Shown here in pieces: positions 27,656-35,146 of a stretch of DNA of 47,197 nucleotides. The notes under the pieces are model-generated. The model made no database searches, was not told the origin of the DNA, and saw only the letters and a program-made list of their open reading frames with translations. The position numbers were made by a program, and so were the translations under genes. Every line of letters starts with the position of its first letter. Position 1 is the first letter of the stretch. Source of the DNA: Planctomycetota bacterium (lineage in GTDB: Bacteria; Planctomycetota; Planctomycetia; Gemmatales; Gemmataceae); NCBI GenBank assembly GCA_016873095.1, contig VGYC01000035.1:1-47197 (forward strand). Reading direction: 5' to 3'.

Positions 27656-28051
27656 TCAGCGCGCCGTCACGGCCCGCAGGATGTCCCGCAATTCCGGCTC
27701 GTCGAGCAGTTGCAAGGCCTTGACGGGGGCGACCCAGATGCGGTCGCGGAGATCGACCTCTGGCCAGTCGTCGGCGATGTCGGTGACACGCATTTCGTAG
27801 ACCGTGACGTGACAGGTGCCTCCCCATTTTTCGTAGACGTAGCTGCCGGCGGAACGGTAGCGCAGCTCGCCGGTCAGGCCGGCTTCTTCCCAGGCTTCTT
27901 GCAGAGCGGCTTCCTTGGCCGTGAAACCGGGATCGATAACGCCCTTGGGGATCACCCATCGCTTGCGGCTGCTGGAGGTGACGAGGCAGACCTTGCCGCG
28001 ATGAAGGGGGATCGCGCCGGCCTGGAGGATGTGCTGGCTGGTCTTGGCCAT
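27656..28051 (-). CDS. NUDIX hydrolase
   Basis: A 131-residue hydrolase of a nucleoside diphosphate linked to another group. The Nudix box is complete: GFTAKEAALQEAWEEAGLTG contains the G-x5-E-x7-xE-x2-EE-x-G pattern. RKRWVIPKGVID precedes it, as in diphosphoinositol polyphosphate or Ap4A hydrolase-like members. The ATG at 28051 has GGTAGG nine bases upstream. Substrate cannot be told. Confidence 0.88.
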   Translation of the reverse strand: MAKTSQHILQAGAIPLHRGKVCLVTSSSRKRWVIPKGVIDPGFTAKEAALQEAWEEAGLTGELRYRSAGSYVYEKWGGTCHVTVYEMRVTDIADDWPEVDLRDRIWVAPVKALQLLDEPELRDILRAVTAR

Positions 28052-28233
28052 GATGCGCATCCTACCAGGAAACCGGTCGCAATGTAAACAGATTGAGAGG
28101 CGAAACATGCAATAGACAAATGGCTGGCCACGTCTAACAATAAGTCGTGCCCTGGCGCCGCTGGCTCCTGCTGAAACAATCGTCTCAGGGGGAGTCAGGT
28201 GCGCCAGAAGAGTTCACCAACCAGGAGCGTGAC

Positions 28234-30141
28234 ATGCAGTTACGGCGGCAAGCAATGGCGAATCGGCTGACGATGACGTGGCTCGGACTGGCTCTGCTGT
28301 TCTCGGCGGGCCTGGCGGGCCGATCCTTGACCGCCGGCGACGACCCCGCAGTGGCCAGGATGAAGCGCGACATCACTTTCCTGGCATCGCCGGAATGCGA
28401 GGGGCGCGGACCGGGTACCAAGGGCATCGACAAGGCTGCCGACTACATCGTCGAGCAGTTCAAGCAAGCAGGTCTCAAGCCGGGCGGCATCAACGGTACC
28501 TTTCTCCAGCCGTTCACCGTCTCGGGCGGAGCTGAACTCGTCCAGCCCGGTCAGCTGGTCCTGCACGGTCCGCAGGGGATGCAGATCGAGTTGAAGGCTG
28601 ACAGCGATTTCCAGGTCATGGGCCTGTCCGACAGCGGCATCGTCAACGGTCCGCTCGTCTTCGCCGGCTACGGCATCACGCGCAAACCTGCGCCCGGAAA
28701 AGACGACAAGAAGGGCAAGGACAAGAAAGATACGGACATCAGCTACGACGACTTTCAGGGTATCGACCTGAAGGGCAAGATCGCTGTCATCCTGCGGCAT
28801 ACGCCGCGCTGGACCAGCAAGGACGCAGGCTTCCCCAAGCGTGACGAGCATGCCGGACTGGAGAAGAAGCAAGCGCTGGCGGAAATCAACAACGCCGCCG
28901 CCGTGCTGTTCGTCAACGACAGCACCGAGGCAGCCGCCGGCGACAACCTGATGCCGTTCAGCTACCTGGTGAATGCGAGCCCGGGAAAGATTCCCGCCTT
29001 CCAGATCCGCCGTTCCGTTCTGGACCGCATCACGCAATCGAGCCTCGGCAAGCCGCTGGCCGACATCGAATCCGCCATTGACCGTGATTTGAAGCCCATG
29101 AGCGCCGCACTTCCCGGCTGGAAGGCGAGCATGCAGGTCCAGGTACTGCGCAAGACGATTCCGGTCAAGAACGTCATCGCCGTTGCGGAAGGCTTCGGCC
29201 CGCTGGCCAAGGAGACGGTGGTGGTGGGCGCGCATTACGATCATCTGGGTTACGGCGGCCGTGGCAGCCGCGCCGGCAACGCCGGCAAGAAGGAGATCCA
29301 TCACGGCGCCGATGACAATGCCTCCGGCACGACCAGCGTGCTCGAGCTGGCCCGCCGCATCGCCCAGATGCGCGATCGCGCTGGCCGGCGCATCGTCTTC
29401 ATCACCTTCAGCGCCGAGGAGATGGGCCTGCTCGGCTCGCGGCACTATTGCAACAAGGAGCCGCTGTTCCCGCTCAAGGACACCGTGGCCATGGTCAATC
29501 TCGACATGGTCGGCCGCATGAGCGAGGACCCCAAGACCAAGAAGAGCAAGCTCATCGTCGAGGGGCTGGGCACGAGCAAGGGCTTCGAGTCGCTGATCGA
29601 CAAGCTCAACGCCGCCGCGGGCCTGCAGATCAGCAAAAAGAAAGGCGGCACCGGGCCGAGCGATCACGATTCGTTCTATCGCAAGGACATTCCGGTGTTC
29701 TTCTTCTGGACGGGGATGCACAAGGACTATCACAAGCCGAGCGACACGGCGGAAAAGATCAATGTGCCCGGCATGAAGCGCGTGGCCGACATGGCCGAGA
29801 AGGTAATCCTCACGCTCGCAACCGCGCCGGACCGGCCGCAATACGTCAAGGTTGCCAGCGACTTCACGACCAGCCCGGGCGGCAAGATTCCCCGGTTGGG
29901 CATCACGCCCAATTACGAGGAAGAAAAGGTCGGCGTGCTGGTGGGCGGCGTCGCCGACAAGGGCCCGGCCGCCAAGGCCGGCATCAAGGCCGGCGATCTG
30001 ATTGTCGAGATTGCCGGCAAGTCGGTCAGCAACCTCAACACCTACATGGTCATCCTCGGCCAGCAAGCCCGCGGCCAGCCCGTCGCCGTTGGCGTGATGC
30101 GCGACGGCAAGAAGCTGACTTTGAAGGTGATCCCGCAGTAG
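28234..30141 (+). CDS. exported M28 aminopeptidase with PA and PDZ domains
   Basis: A 635-residue secreted zinc peptidase. After a signal peptide (WLGLALLFSAGLAGRSL) comes the M28 domain, interrupted by a PA-like insert (residues about 110-270). All metal and catalytic residues are visible: H334 in GAHYDHLG, D360 in GADDNASGT, E395/E396 in SAEEMGLLG, D424 in NLDMVGRM and H478 in SDHDSFY. A C-terminal PDZ domain spans about 540-635 (GVADKGPAAKAGIKAGDLIV). AGGAG stands before the ATG at 28234. Probably acts on peptides in the periplasm or outside. Confidence 0.9.
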   Translation: MQLRRQAMANRLTMTWLGLALLFSAGLAGRSLTAGDDPAVARMKRDITFLASPECEGRGPGTKGIDKAADYIVEQFKQAGLKPGGINGTFLQPFTVSGGAELVQPGQLVLHGPQGMQIELKADSDFQVMGLSDSGIVNGPLVFAGYGITRKPAPGKDDKKGKDKKDTDISYDDFQGIDLKGKIAVILRHTPRWTSKDAGFPKRDEHAGLEKKQALAEINNAAAVLFVNDSTEAAAGDNLMPFSYLVNASPGKIPAFQIRRSVLDRITQSSLGKPLADIESAIDRDLKPMSAALPGWKASMQVQVLRKTIPVKNVIAVAEGFGPLAKETVVVGAHYDHLGYGGRGSRAGNAGKKEIHHGADDNASGTTSVLELARRIAQMRDRAGRRIVFITFSAEEMGLLGSRHYCNKEPLFPLKDTVAMVNLDMVGRMSEDPKTKKSKLIVEGLGTSKGFESLIDKLNAAAGLQISKKKGGTGPSDHDSFYRKDIPVFFFWTGMHKDYHKPSDTAEKINVPGMKRVADMAEKVILTLATAPDRPQYVKVASDFTTSPGGKIPRLGITPNYEEEKVGVLVGGVADKGPAAKAGIKAGDLIVEIAGKSVSNLNTYMVILGQQARGQPVAVGVMRDGKKLTLKVIPQ

Positions 30142-30150
30142 TTCGCTTTG

Positions 30151-30202
30151 CGTTTCGCGTTTGGGACGACCTGTCAGGCAGATGGCCGGCAAACGCGAAG
30201 CG
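30151..30202. terminator. hairpin between convergent genes
   Basis: cgtttcgcgtttg (30151-30163) pairs with caaacgcgaagcg (30190-30202) at 12 of 13 positions around 26 bases. It lies between the stops of the M28 peptidase and the DUF2617 gene and could end both transcripts. Confidence 0.5.
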
Positions 30203-30210
30203 TAAACGCC

Positions 30211-30753
30211 TCACTTGATCTCGATCAGCGACTGCGACTTCACGACGGTGTTCTCTTCGGGAAAGGTATGAAACGACGAGATGAACAGGCAGGTCGGCCG
30301 GGCTTCGATCTCGATGCTGCCCAGTGGAGAGACGGCGAGGCGGTGATTGGGCTGGAAGTTGTGGAGCAGGCCGCGCTTGCCACCCTCGGCCAGGATTTCG
30401 TCATGGACGTGCAAGAAGATCTCCGGCGCGAGCGTCTCGACCTGGAAGCTGGTCTGGTAGTGGACGCTGCCCTCGCTGAGGTTGGCGGAGTGCTCGCCGC
30501 GGAGGCGGAAGCCGCACAGCCGGCGACTGGCGGGCAATGGCTGGTCCACGGCCGCCGCTACTTCCGTCAGGCACACGTCGGCGTTCGTCCAGGAGATGAC
30601 GTGTCCGGTACGGGTGATTTGTGCTGACAGCTCGTAGTGTTCCTTCTGGATCCTGCGGACAGCGAGGATATCGAACAGCTCCGGATGCAGGGGCCTGCCG
30701 AACATCTGGAAGACCAGATCGCGAACTCGGGGGCGAAGCAGGTGCAGGCTCAT
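30211..30753 (-). CDS. DUF2617 family protein
   Basis: A 180-residue cytoplasmic protein. MSLHLLRPRVRDLVFQMFGR, RPLHPELFDILAVRRI and ITRTGHVISWTNADVCLTEV are the conserved opening of DUF2617 as seen in planctomycetes. The end is beta-rich. No function is known for the family. The ATG at 30753 is preferred over a GTG at 30777, although the nearest purine-rich site (GAGG) is rather far. Confidence 0.7.
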   Translation of the reverse strand: MSLHLLRPRVRDLVFQMFGRPLHPELFDILAVRRIQKEHYELSAQITRTGHVISWTNADVCLTEVAAAVDQPLPASRRLCGFRLRGEHSANLSEGSVHYQTSFQVETLAPEIFLHVHDEILAEGGKRGLLHNFQPNHRLAVSPLGSIEIEARPTCLFISSFHTFPEENTVVKSQSLIEIK

Positions 30754-30960
30754 GGCACAGTGTTTATCCTCGATCACGACACAACATCTTTGCCGTTATT
30801 ATAGGAAGCGAAAAACGGGTAAACAATCGCGGGTTCAACCCGGCTAGGCGCGAGACTTGTAGGGATCGGCGAGCTTTTTTTGAAGCCCAATAAGGGGACG
30901 GACGAGCGAAGGTTGCCGCGCAGCGCGACCGCCTAGCCAGCGTCGCTTGCCCAGCTTGAT

Positions 30961-31000
30961 ATCAGAGTCCGTGCGAGTCGTTGCGAGTCCCTGCGAGCGA
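30961..31000. repeat. four imperfect 10-bp direct repeats upstream of ABC ATPase gene
   Basis: atcagagtcc, gtgcgagtcg, ttgcgagtcc and ctgcgagcga follow one another without spacers; the last three share TGCGAG. A 10-bp period places the same bases on one face of the helix, as in multi-site operators. The block lies about 30 bases before the candidate -10 box of the ABC ATPase gene. Confidence 0.5.
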
Positions 31001-31030
31001 TATTCCCGCGTTCGCAGCGCGCGCCGGAGC

Positions 31031-31036
31031 TACAAT
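31031..31036 (+). promoter_or_regulatory. candidate -10 box of ABC ATPase gene
   Basis: TACAAT lies six bases before the ATG at 31043, and there is no Shine-Dalgarno. Transcription would begin at or next to the start codon, giving a leaderless message. The -35 position (about 31008) is weak. Confidence 0.35.
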
Positions 31037-31042
31037 GGCACC

Positions 31043-31978
31043 ATGCCGGCACCCGTTCTGGAAGTCAAGAACCTGGGCAAGCGCTTTGGCGACATCCACG
31101 CCGTGGACGGCGTCACGCTGACCGTGGCGGCCGGCGAGCTATTCGGCTTGCTCGGCCCGAACGGCGCCGGCAAGACGACCCTGCTCTCCATCATCTCAAG
31201 TCTGCTTGAGGCGGATCGAGGGGAAGTGCGCATCCTGGGTCGAGTGCTGCGGCGGCAGGACCGCAACCTGCGCAGGTCCATCGGCATTGTGCCGCAGGAG
31301 CTGGCCGTTTATGGCGAGCTGTCGGCGCGTGAAAATCTGCTGTTCTTCGGAGAGCTGTACGGGCTGCGCGGACGGGCGCTCGAGCAGCGCGTGGACGATC
31401 TCCTGGCGGCGGTGGGTCTGGAGGATCGCGGCCGGCAACGCGCCGGCACCTTCTCGGGGGGCATGAAACGTCGCCTCAACCTCGCGGCCGGGCTCGTGCA
31501 CGGTCCCGACCTGGTACTGCTCGACGAGCCCACCACCGGTGTCGACCCGCAGTCACGCAATCGCATCTTCGAGGAAGTTCGCCGCCTCAACGCGGCTGGC
31601 GTCACCATCGTCTACACCAGCCACTACATGGAGGAAGTGCAAGCGCTATGTCCGCGTGTCGGTATCATCGACCACGGCAGGCTGATCGCTTGCGATGTGC
31701 TGCCCGAGTTGCTGAAGAAGCTGGCCGGCCTGGTTCGATTTCGCGCCGCCGCCCTGCCCGAAGCCCTGCTTGACAGCATTGCACGCCTGGACGGCGGCAG
31801 CCTGGCCCAGCGGCCCGACGGCGACTGGGAACTGACCTGCGGCTCGCCCAGGGAAGCACTCCTCCAGCTGGTATCCTGGTTCAGCGAGCACGACGTTGCC
31901 TTGACAAAGCTGGAAATCGAGGAACCGAACCTGGAGCGCGTCTTCCTGCACTTGACGGGACGTGGACTGCGCGATTGA
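31043..31978 (+). CDS. ABC transporter ATP-binding protein (ABC-2 type)
   Basis: A 312-residue ATPase subunit of the drug/polysaccharide/lipid export type. Walker A LLGPNGAGKTTLL, Q-loop VPQELAVYGEL, signature FSGGMKRRLNLA, Walker B LVLLDEPTTGVD and the H-loop YTSHYMEEV are all intact, followed by the usual 90-residue C-terminal tail. ATP hydrolysis would power export through an ABC-2 permease, but none is encoded beside it: the next gene is on the other strand. The partner must be elsewhere. Confidence 0.9.
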   Translation: MPAPVLEVKNLGKRFGDIHAVDGVTLTVAAGELFGLLGPNGAGKTTLLSIISSLLEADRGEVRILGRVLRRQDRNLRRSIGIVPQELAVYGELSARENLLFFGELYGLRGRALEQRVDDLLAAVGLEDRGRQRAGTFSGGMKRRLNLAAGLVHGPDLVLLDEPTTGVDPQSRNRIFEEVRRLNAAGVTIVYTSHYMEEVQALCPRVGIIDHGRLIACDVLPELLKKLAGLVRFRAAALPEALLDSIARLDGGSLAQRPDGDWELTCGSPREALLQLVSWFSEHDVALTKLEIEEPNLERVFLHLTGRGLRD

Positions 31979-31992
31979 CATCTCGACCTCGC

Positions 31993-32613
31993 TCAGTCTC
32001 CCATCAGTACCAGGAACACAAGCAAGAAGAGCACGCCGTAGCAGATGGCGGTGGCGATCCAGTTTTGCGAGAACAACTTCAAGGCGGTGCCGAAGGGTTT
32101 CTTGATGCGGCCACCCTGGAAATCGACGGCGCAGATTTCGTCGAGAATCAGATGCGACAGATAACCGGCGACGACCGCCCCCGCCAGGAACAGTCGCAAG
32201 CGTCCCTCCAGGTGAAGGTAGATGAGGAAGACGGTCAGCCCTGCGATGAGCATGGCCGGAATGCTGTGAAACATACCGCGATGCACCGTCATCTTTCGCA
32301 TGAGATAGCAGCACACATAACGGACGATGAGGAAGGCCAGCAGCATCCGCAGCAAGGCTCGCTCCAGCGAAAGTCCTTCGATCAACGCGTGCTGCAGCGT
32401 GACGAGGCCGGCAAACGGGGCGGCGATGCGAAACAACGTCCGGTTGGGAACGCTGCTGTCGCTGTCGAGGTCGGGGAGCAGGCCGGCCATCGCTGTCATG
32501 CCCGACCCCAGGGCCCCCATCCACCAACGGATGCCCAGGCTCCAGAAGCCTGCGAAGCCGTACATGGCGCCGAGAATTGCCGAAGTCGTCAGGTGTCCGC
32601 GAAAGCTGGCCAT
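31993..32613 (-). CDS. YdjM-like (DUF457) membrane-bound metal-dependent hydrolase
   Basis: A 206-residue membrane protein with five or so helices. Metal-binding motifs LLPDLDSD, MTVHRGMFHSIP and YLSHLILDE match the YdjM/DUF457 family, some members of which are SOS-regulated. Reaction unknown. AAGAGAA precedes the ATG. It converges with the ABC ATPase gene, 14 bases between stops. Confidence 0.8.
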   Translation of the reverse strand: MASFRGHLTTSAILGAMYGFAGFWSLGIRWWMGALGSGMTAMAGLLPDLDSDSSVPNRTLFRIAAPFAGLVTLQHALIEGLSLERALLRMLLAFLIVRYVCCYLMRKMTVHRGMFHSIPAMLIAGLTVFLIYLHLEGRLRLFLAGAVVAGYLSHLILDEICAVDFQGGRIKKPFGTALKLFSQNWIATAICYGVLFLLVFLVLMGD

Positions 32614-32920
32614 GTGCGTTCTCTTTCATTCCCGGGCTGTGCCCGCGATCGTGCAGTCTTGTAGGCTCTGCCTTTCCTGGAGCTGCGGGCGAGGCAGAGG
32701 CTGGGAACGAAACGCCTCATGAATAACATCGGCATGGTTTTGTGCCATACCAGAATTGACTTGCCATGCAAGGCGGCAACATGGGCAAGTCAGGCCGCCG
32801 TCGAAAAACGCGAAAACTGGCCTTGCCAGAAAATGTCCGGATGCGTACCTTTCGCGTCCTTTTCATTAAAGTTTTGGCGGCGATTGACCGGGAGACTGGA
32901 CCCGGAAGACCGGAGGCGGC
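32614..32920. other. divergent intergenic region with hairpin
   Basis: No convincing gene. A hairpin pairs gacttgccatg (32758-32768) with catgggcaagtc (32780-32791) with one bulged base, and a smaller ggctctgcct/aggcagag pair lies near 32663-32695. Promoters for the YdjM-like and barrel genes should be here. Confidence 0.4.
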
Positions 32921-33889
32921 GTGCGCGGCGGCAGGATCATGCTGGCGTTGATGTGGCTGGCGGGGGCGGCGACGCCGGCGCTCGCGCAGGGGCGAGTCTC
33001 CATCGCGCCGGAATACTCGCCGATCATTCAGCTGCCAAACCAGCACCAGGGCCGGAGTCAGAGCCGCGACGCCCTCGCCGACGCGGTGACCTTCGTCAGC
33101 TTCATCGACAACGCCCTGCCCAGGACACAAGCGCGCATGTTCTTCGATTCCGGAACGCGCGTGCGCCGGCCGGGACGGGCCGAGTATTTCCAGCCGACTG
33201 GCGGTCTGCCCGGCAGCTTGGGACCGCCGTTGCCGGAAACTTCCATCGACTATCAGGATCTGCGAACCTACGGCGAGGTCGCCGTCTTGCCGCGCTTCTC
33301 CACCTTCATCAACACCGGCTTTCGCTGGGTCAATCCGGATGTGAATCGCAACGACGGCGGCTTCGGCGACATGGACCTTGGCATCAAGCTGGCCATGTTG
33401 TCGCTGTCGGACCTGCTGCTGACCTTCCAGCTTCGCGCCTACGTGCCGTCAGCGTCTTCCTCGGCGCTGGGAACGGAACATTTCAGTTTCGAGCCGGCGC
33501 TCCTGGTCAATTACCAGGTGCTGCCTTTCCTGACGCTCGAGGGTGAGGGACGGTTTTGGGCGCCGGTGGGCGGCGGCGACTTCGCGGGCAATGTGACGCG
33601 CTACGGCCTGGGCGTGTCCTACCGGCAACCGTCGGATCGGCAGTTCTGGATCGCACCGGTCGCCGAGGCCATCGGCTGGACGGTGCTGTCCGGCCAGGCG
33701 ATGGCGGTCACACCGTCGGGAACGTATTCCGTCGAGGACGCGACTGGAACCACCATCTTCAACATGTTCGGCGGCCTGCGCGTTGGCTGGGGCGACCGAG
33801 CCAGTTTCTACGCCGGCTATGGCCGGGCTCTGACCGGTCCCACCTGGTACAAGGACCTGTGGCGACTCGAGCTGCGTTTCTTTTTCTAG
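32921..33889 (+). CDS. outer-membrane beta-barrel protein
   Basis: A 322-residue exported protein with a signal peptide (LALMWLAGAATPALAQG) and many alternating amphipathic strands ending in LRLELRFFF-like text (RLELRFFF), as barrel proteins do. No ligand can be inferred. The start is GTG with GGAGG just upstream; an ATG at 32939 would also keep the signal peptide. Its stop is one base from that of the convergent permease gene. Confidence 0.7.
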   Translation: MRGGRIMLALMWLAGAATPALAQGRVSIAPEYSPIIQLPNQHQGRSQSRDALADAVTFVSFIDNALPRTQARMFFDSGTRVRRPGRAEYFQPTGGLPGSLGPPLPETSIDYQDLRTYGEVAVLPRFSTFINTGFRWVNPDVNRNDGGFGDMDLGIKLAMLSLSDLLLTFQLRAYVPSASSSALGTEHFSFEPALLVNYQVLPFLTLEGEGRFWAPVGGGDFAGNVTRYGLGVSYRQPSDRQFWIAPVAEAIGWTVLSGQAMAVTPSGTYSVEDATGTTIFNMFGGLRVGWGDRASFYAGYGRALTGPTWYKDLWRLELRFFF

Positions 33890-33890
33890 A

Positions 33891-35000
33891 TCAGAAGGCC
33901 AGGCCCAATCCCCAGCCGACTGTCAGGAAAAACAGGAACAGCGCCACGGCCAGCGGTCTGGAAACTTCGCGCCACAAATAGATGCTGGGAATGATGCTGT
34001 AGGTGCCGAGCGTCATGGCGAAGAGCATGACATAGCCGGCGGGCACTCCCTGGTGCTGTAACTGCACGGCGAACATGACGTCAAGCGCGATGGGCACCGG
34101 CATGAAGGTGGAGAGGAGACTGGCCAGCCCAAGCCGCACGGGTGTCGCTTCGGAAAGCAGCGAACTCCACGGAATCAGCACCAACAGGGCAGCAGACAGG
34201 ACGCTGGCCAGCAGCATGAGCGTGATCGTCGGCTTGAGCAACATCCAGACGTGCTTGCCGAAATCCCTGGCAAGCTCGGCAAACACCGTGGTAAATCGCT
34301 CGCGGCAATCATCCAACCCGGGCAGGGGCAAGGCGCAAGCTGCCCCATCCTCGGTCGCGGTCAGCATGCGCAGGGGCTTGTCCCGTTCCAGCCAGCGAAG
34401 CAACGACGGCACGACGAAGAGGATCACGAGCAACAGGATGGCGTACTTGGTCAGGCTCATGGCGAGCGGCAGTGCCATGAATGTCATCGTGGCCACGACC
34501 GGGTTGAAATTCGGTGAGCTGAACAGGAATCCGAGGGCGACCTCGACGCGGCCGTTGCCGCGCGTGACGCCGCAGGCCACCGGGACGGCGCAGTTGGCGC
34601 AAACGCCGCCCGGCACGCCGACAAGGGCGCCCTTGAGCGAGTTCAAGTACAGGTTCTTGCCAACCTTGAGTGGGTAGTATCGCAGGACCGTGTGCAGGAG
34701 CGCACCGAAGAGCACGCCGAAGGTCATGCCGATCTTCATGCCGTCGAGCCAGTTGACGGCTGCCGCCAGGATCCGCTGCCAGGCAGGTGCGTCGGCCGCA
34801 ACCTTCACGAACTGGCTGCCATACGCCATGCTCGGCAAGACGTCACCCACATGCTCCGCCTTACCGTAAAGTTGCGGATAGCGCGATGCAAACCAGAACA
34901 CGCCCAGCAACAGCACACCGGCTGCGATGAAGATGAGGGGACGCCAGTGGCAGCGAATGCGCGCCAGCGTGAATCGAGTGGTTGCGGAGCTGATAGTCAT
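33891..35000 (-). CDS. YraQ/ArsP-like (DUF318) permease
   Basis: A 369-residue inner-membrane protein of about eight helices. VCANCAVPVACGVTRGNGR and FLFSSPNFNPVV are the two landmarks of the permease family that includes ArsP organoarsenical exporters; paired cysteines in CANC may bind a substrate or metal. No arsenic or metal regulator gene is adjacent, so the substrate is open. The ATG at 35000 is chosen over an upstream start at 35039 because it leads directly to the first helix; ribosome site unclear. Confidence 0.75.
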   Translation of the reverse strand: MTISSATTRFTLARIRCHWRPLIFIAAGVLLLGVFWFASRYPQLYGKAEHVGDVLPSMAYGSQFVKVAADAPAWQRILAAAVNWLDGMKIGMTFGVLFGALLHTVLRYYPLKVGKNLYLNSLKGALVGVPGGVCANCAVPVACGVTRGNGRVEVALGFLFSSPNFNPVVATMTFMALPLAMSLTKYAILLLVILFVVPSLLRWLERDKPLRMLTATEDGAACALPLPGLDDCRERFTTVFAELARDFGKHVWMLLKPTITLMLLASVLSAALLVLIPWSSLLSEATPVRLGLASLLSTFMPVPIALDVMFAVQLQHQGVPAGYVMLFAMTLGTYSIIPSIYLWREVSRPLAVALFLFFLTVGWGLGLAF

Positions 35001-35146
35001 GTTGTTTACCGGAGCTCTTTCGAGCCAGCCTAACAACAAGGCTCCAAGAGATCAATCCTGGTCGCCGTCGGGCAGGGGATCATTCGAGCGCGAGCCGTAA
35101 CTGCTGCTCTGAAACGGACGCCGGTGGGACCATCTCGAAGGATGCG

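Noticed and set aside
28240-30192. 650-residue open frame antisense to the M28 peptidase gene
   Set aside because: It mirrors the peptidase codons in GC-rich DNA, has no family motif and the sense gene has every catalytic residue.
30826-30860. tRNA T-arm-like text (gggttcaaccc)
   Set aside because: The loop is too short for a T-loop and no acceptor or anticodon arm can be drawn around it.
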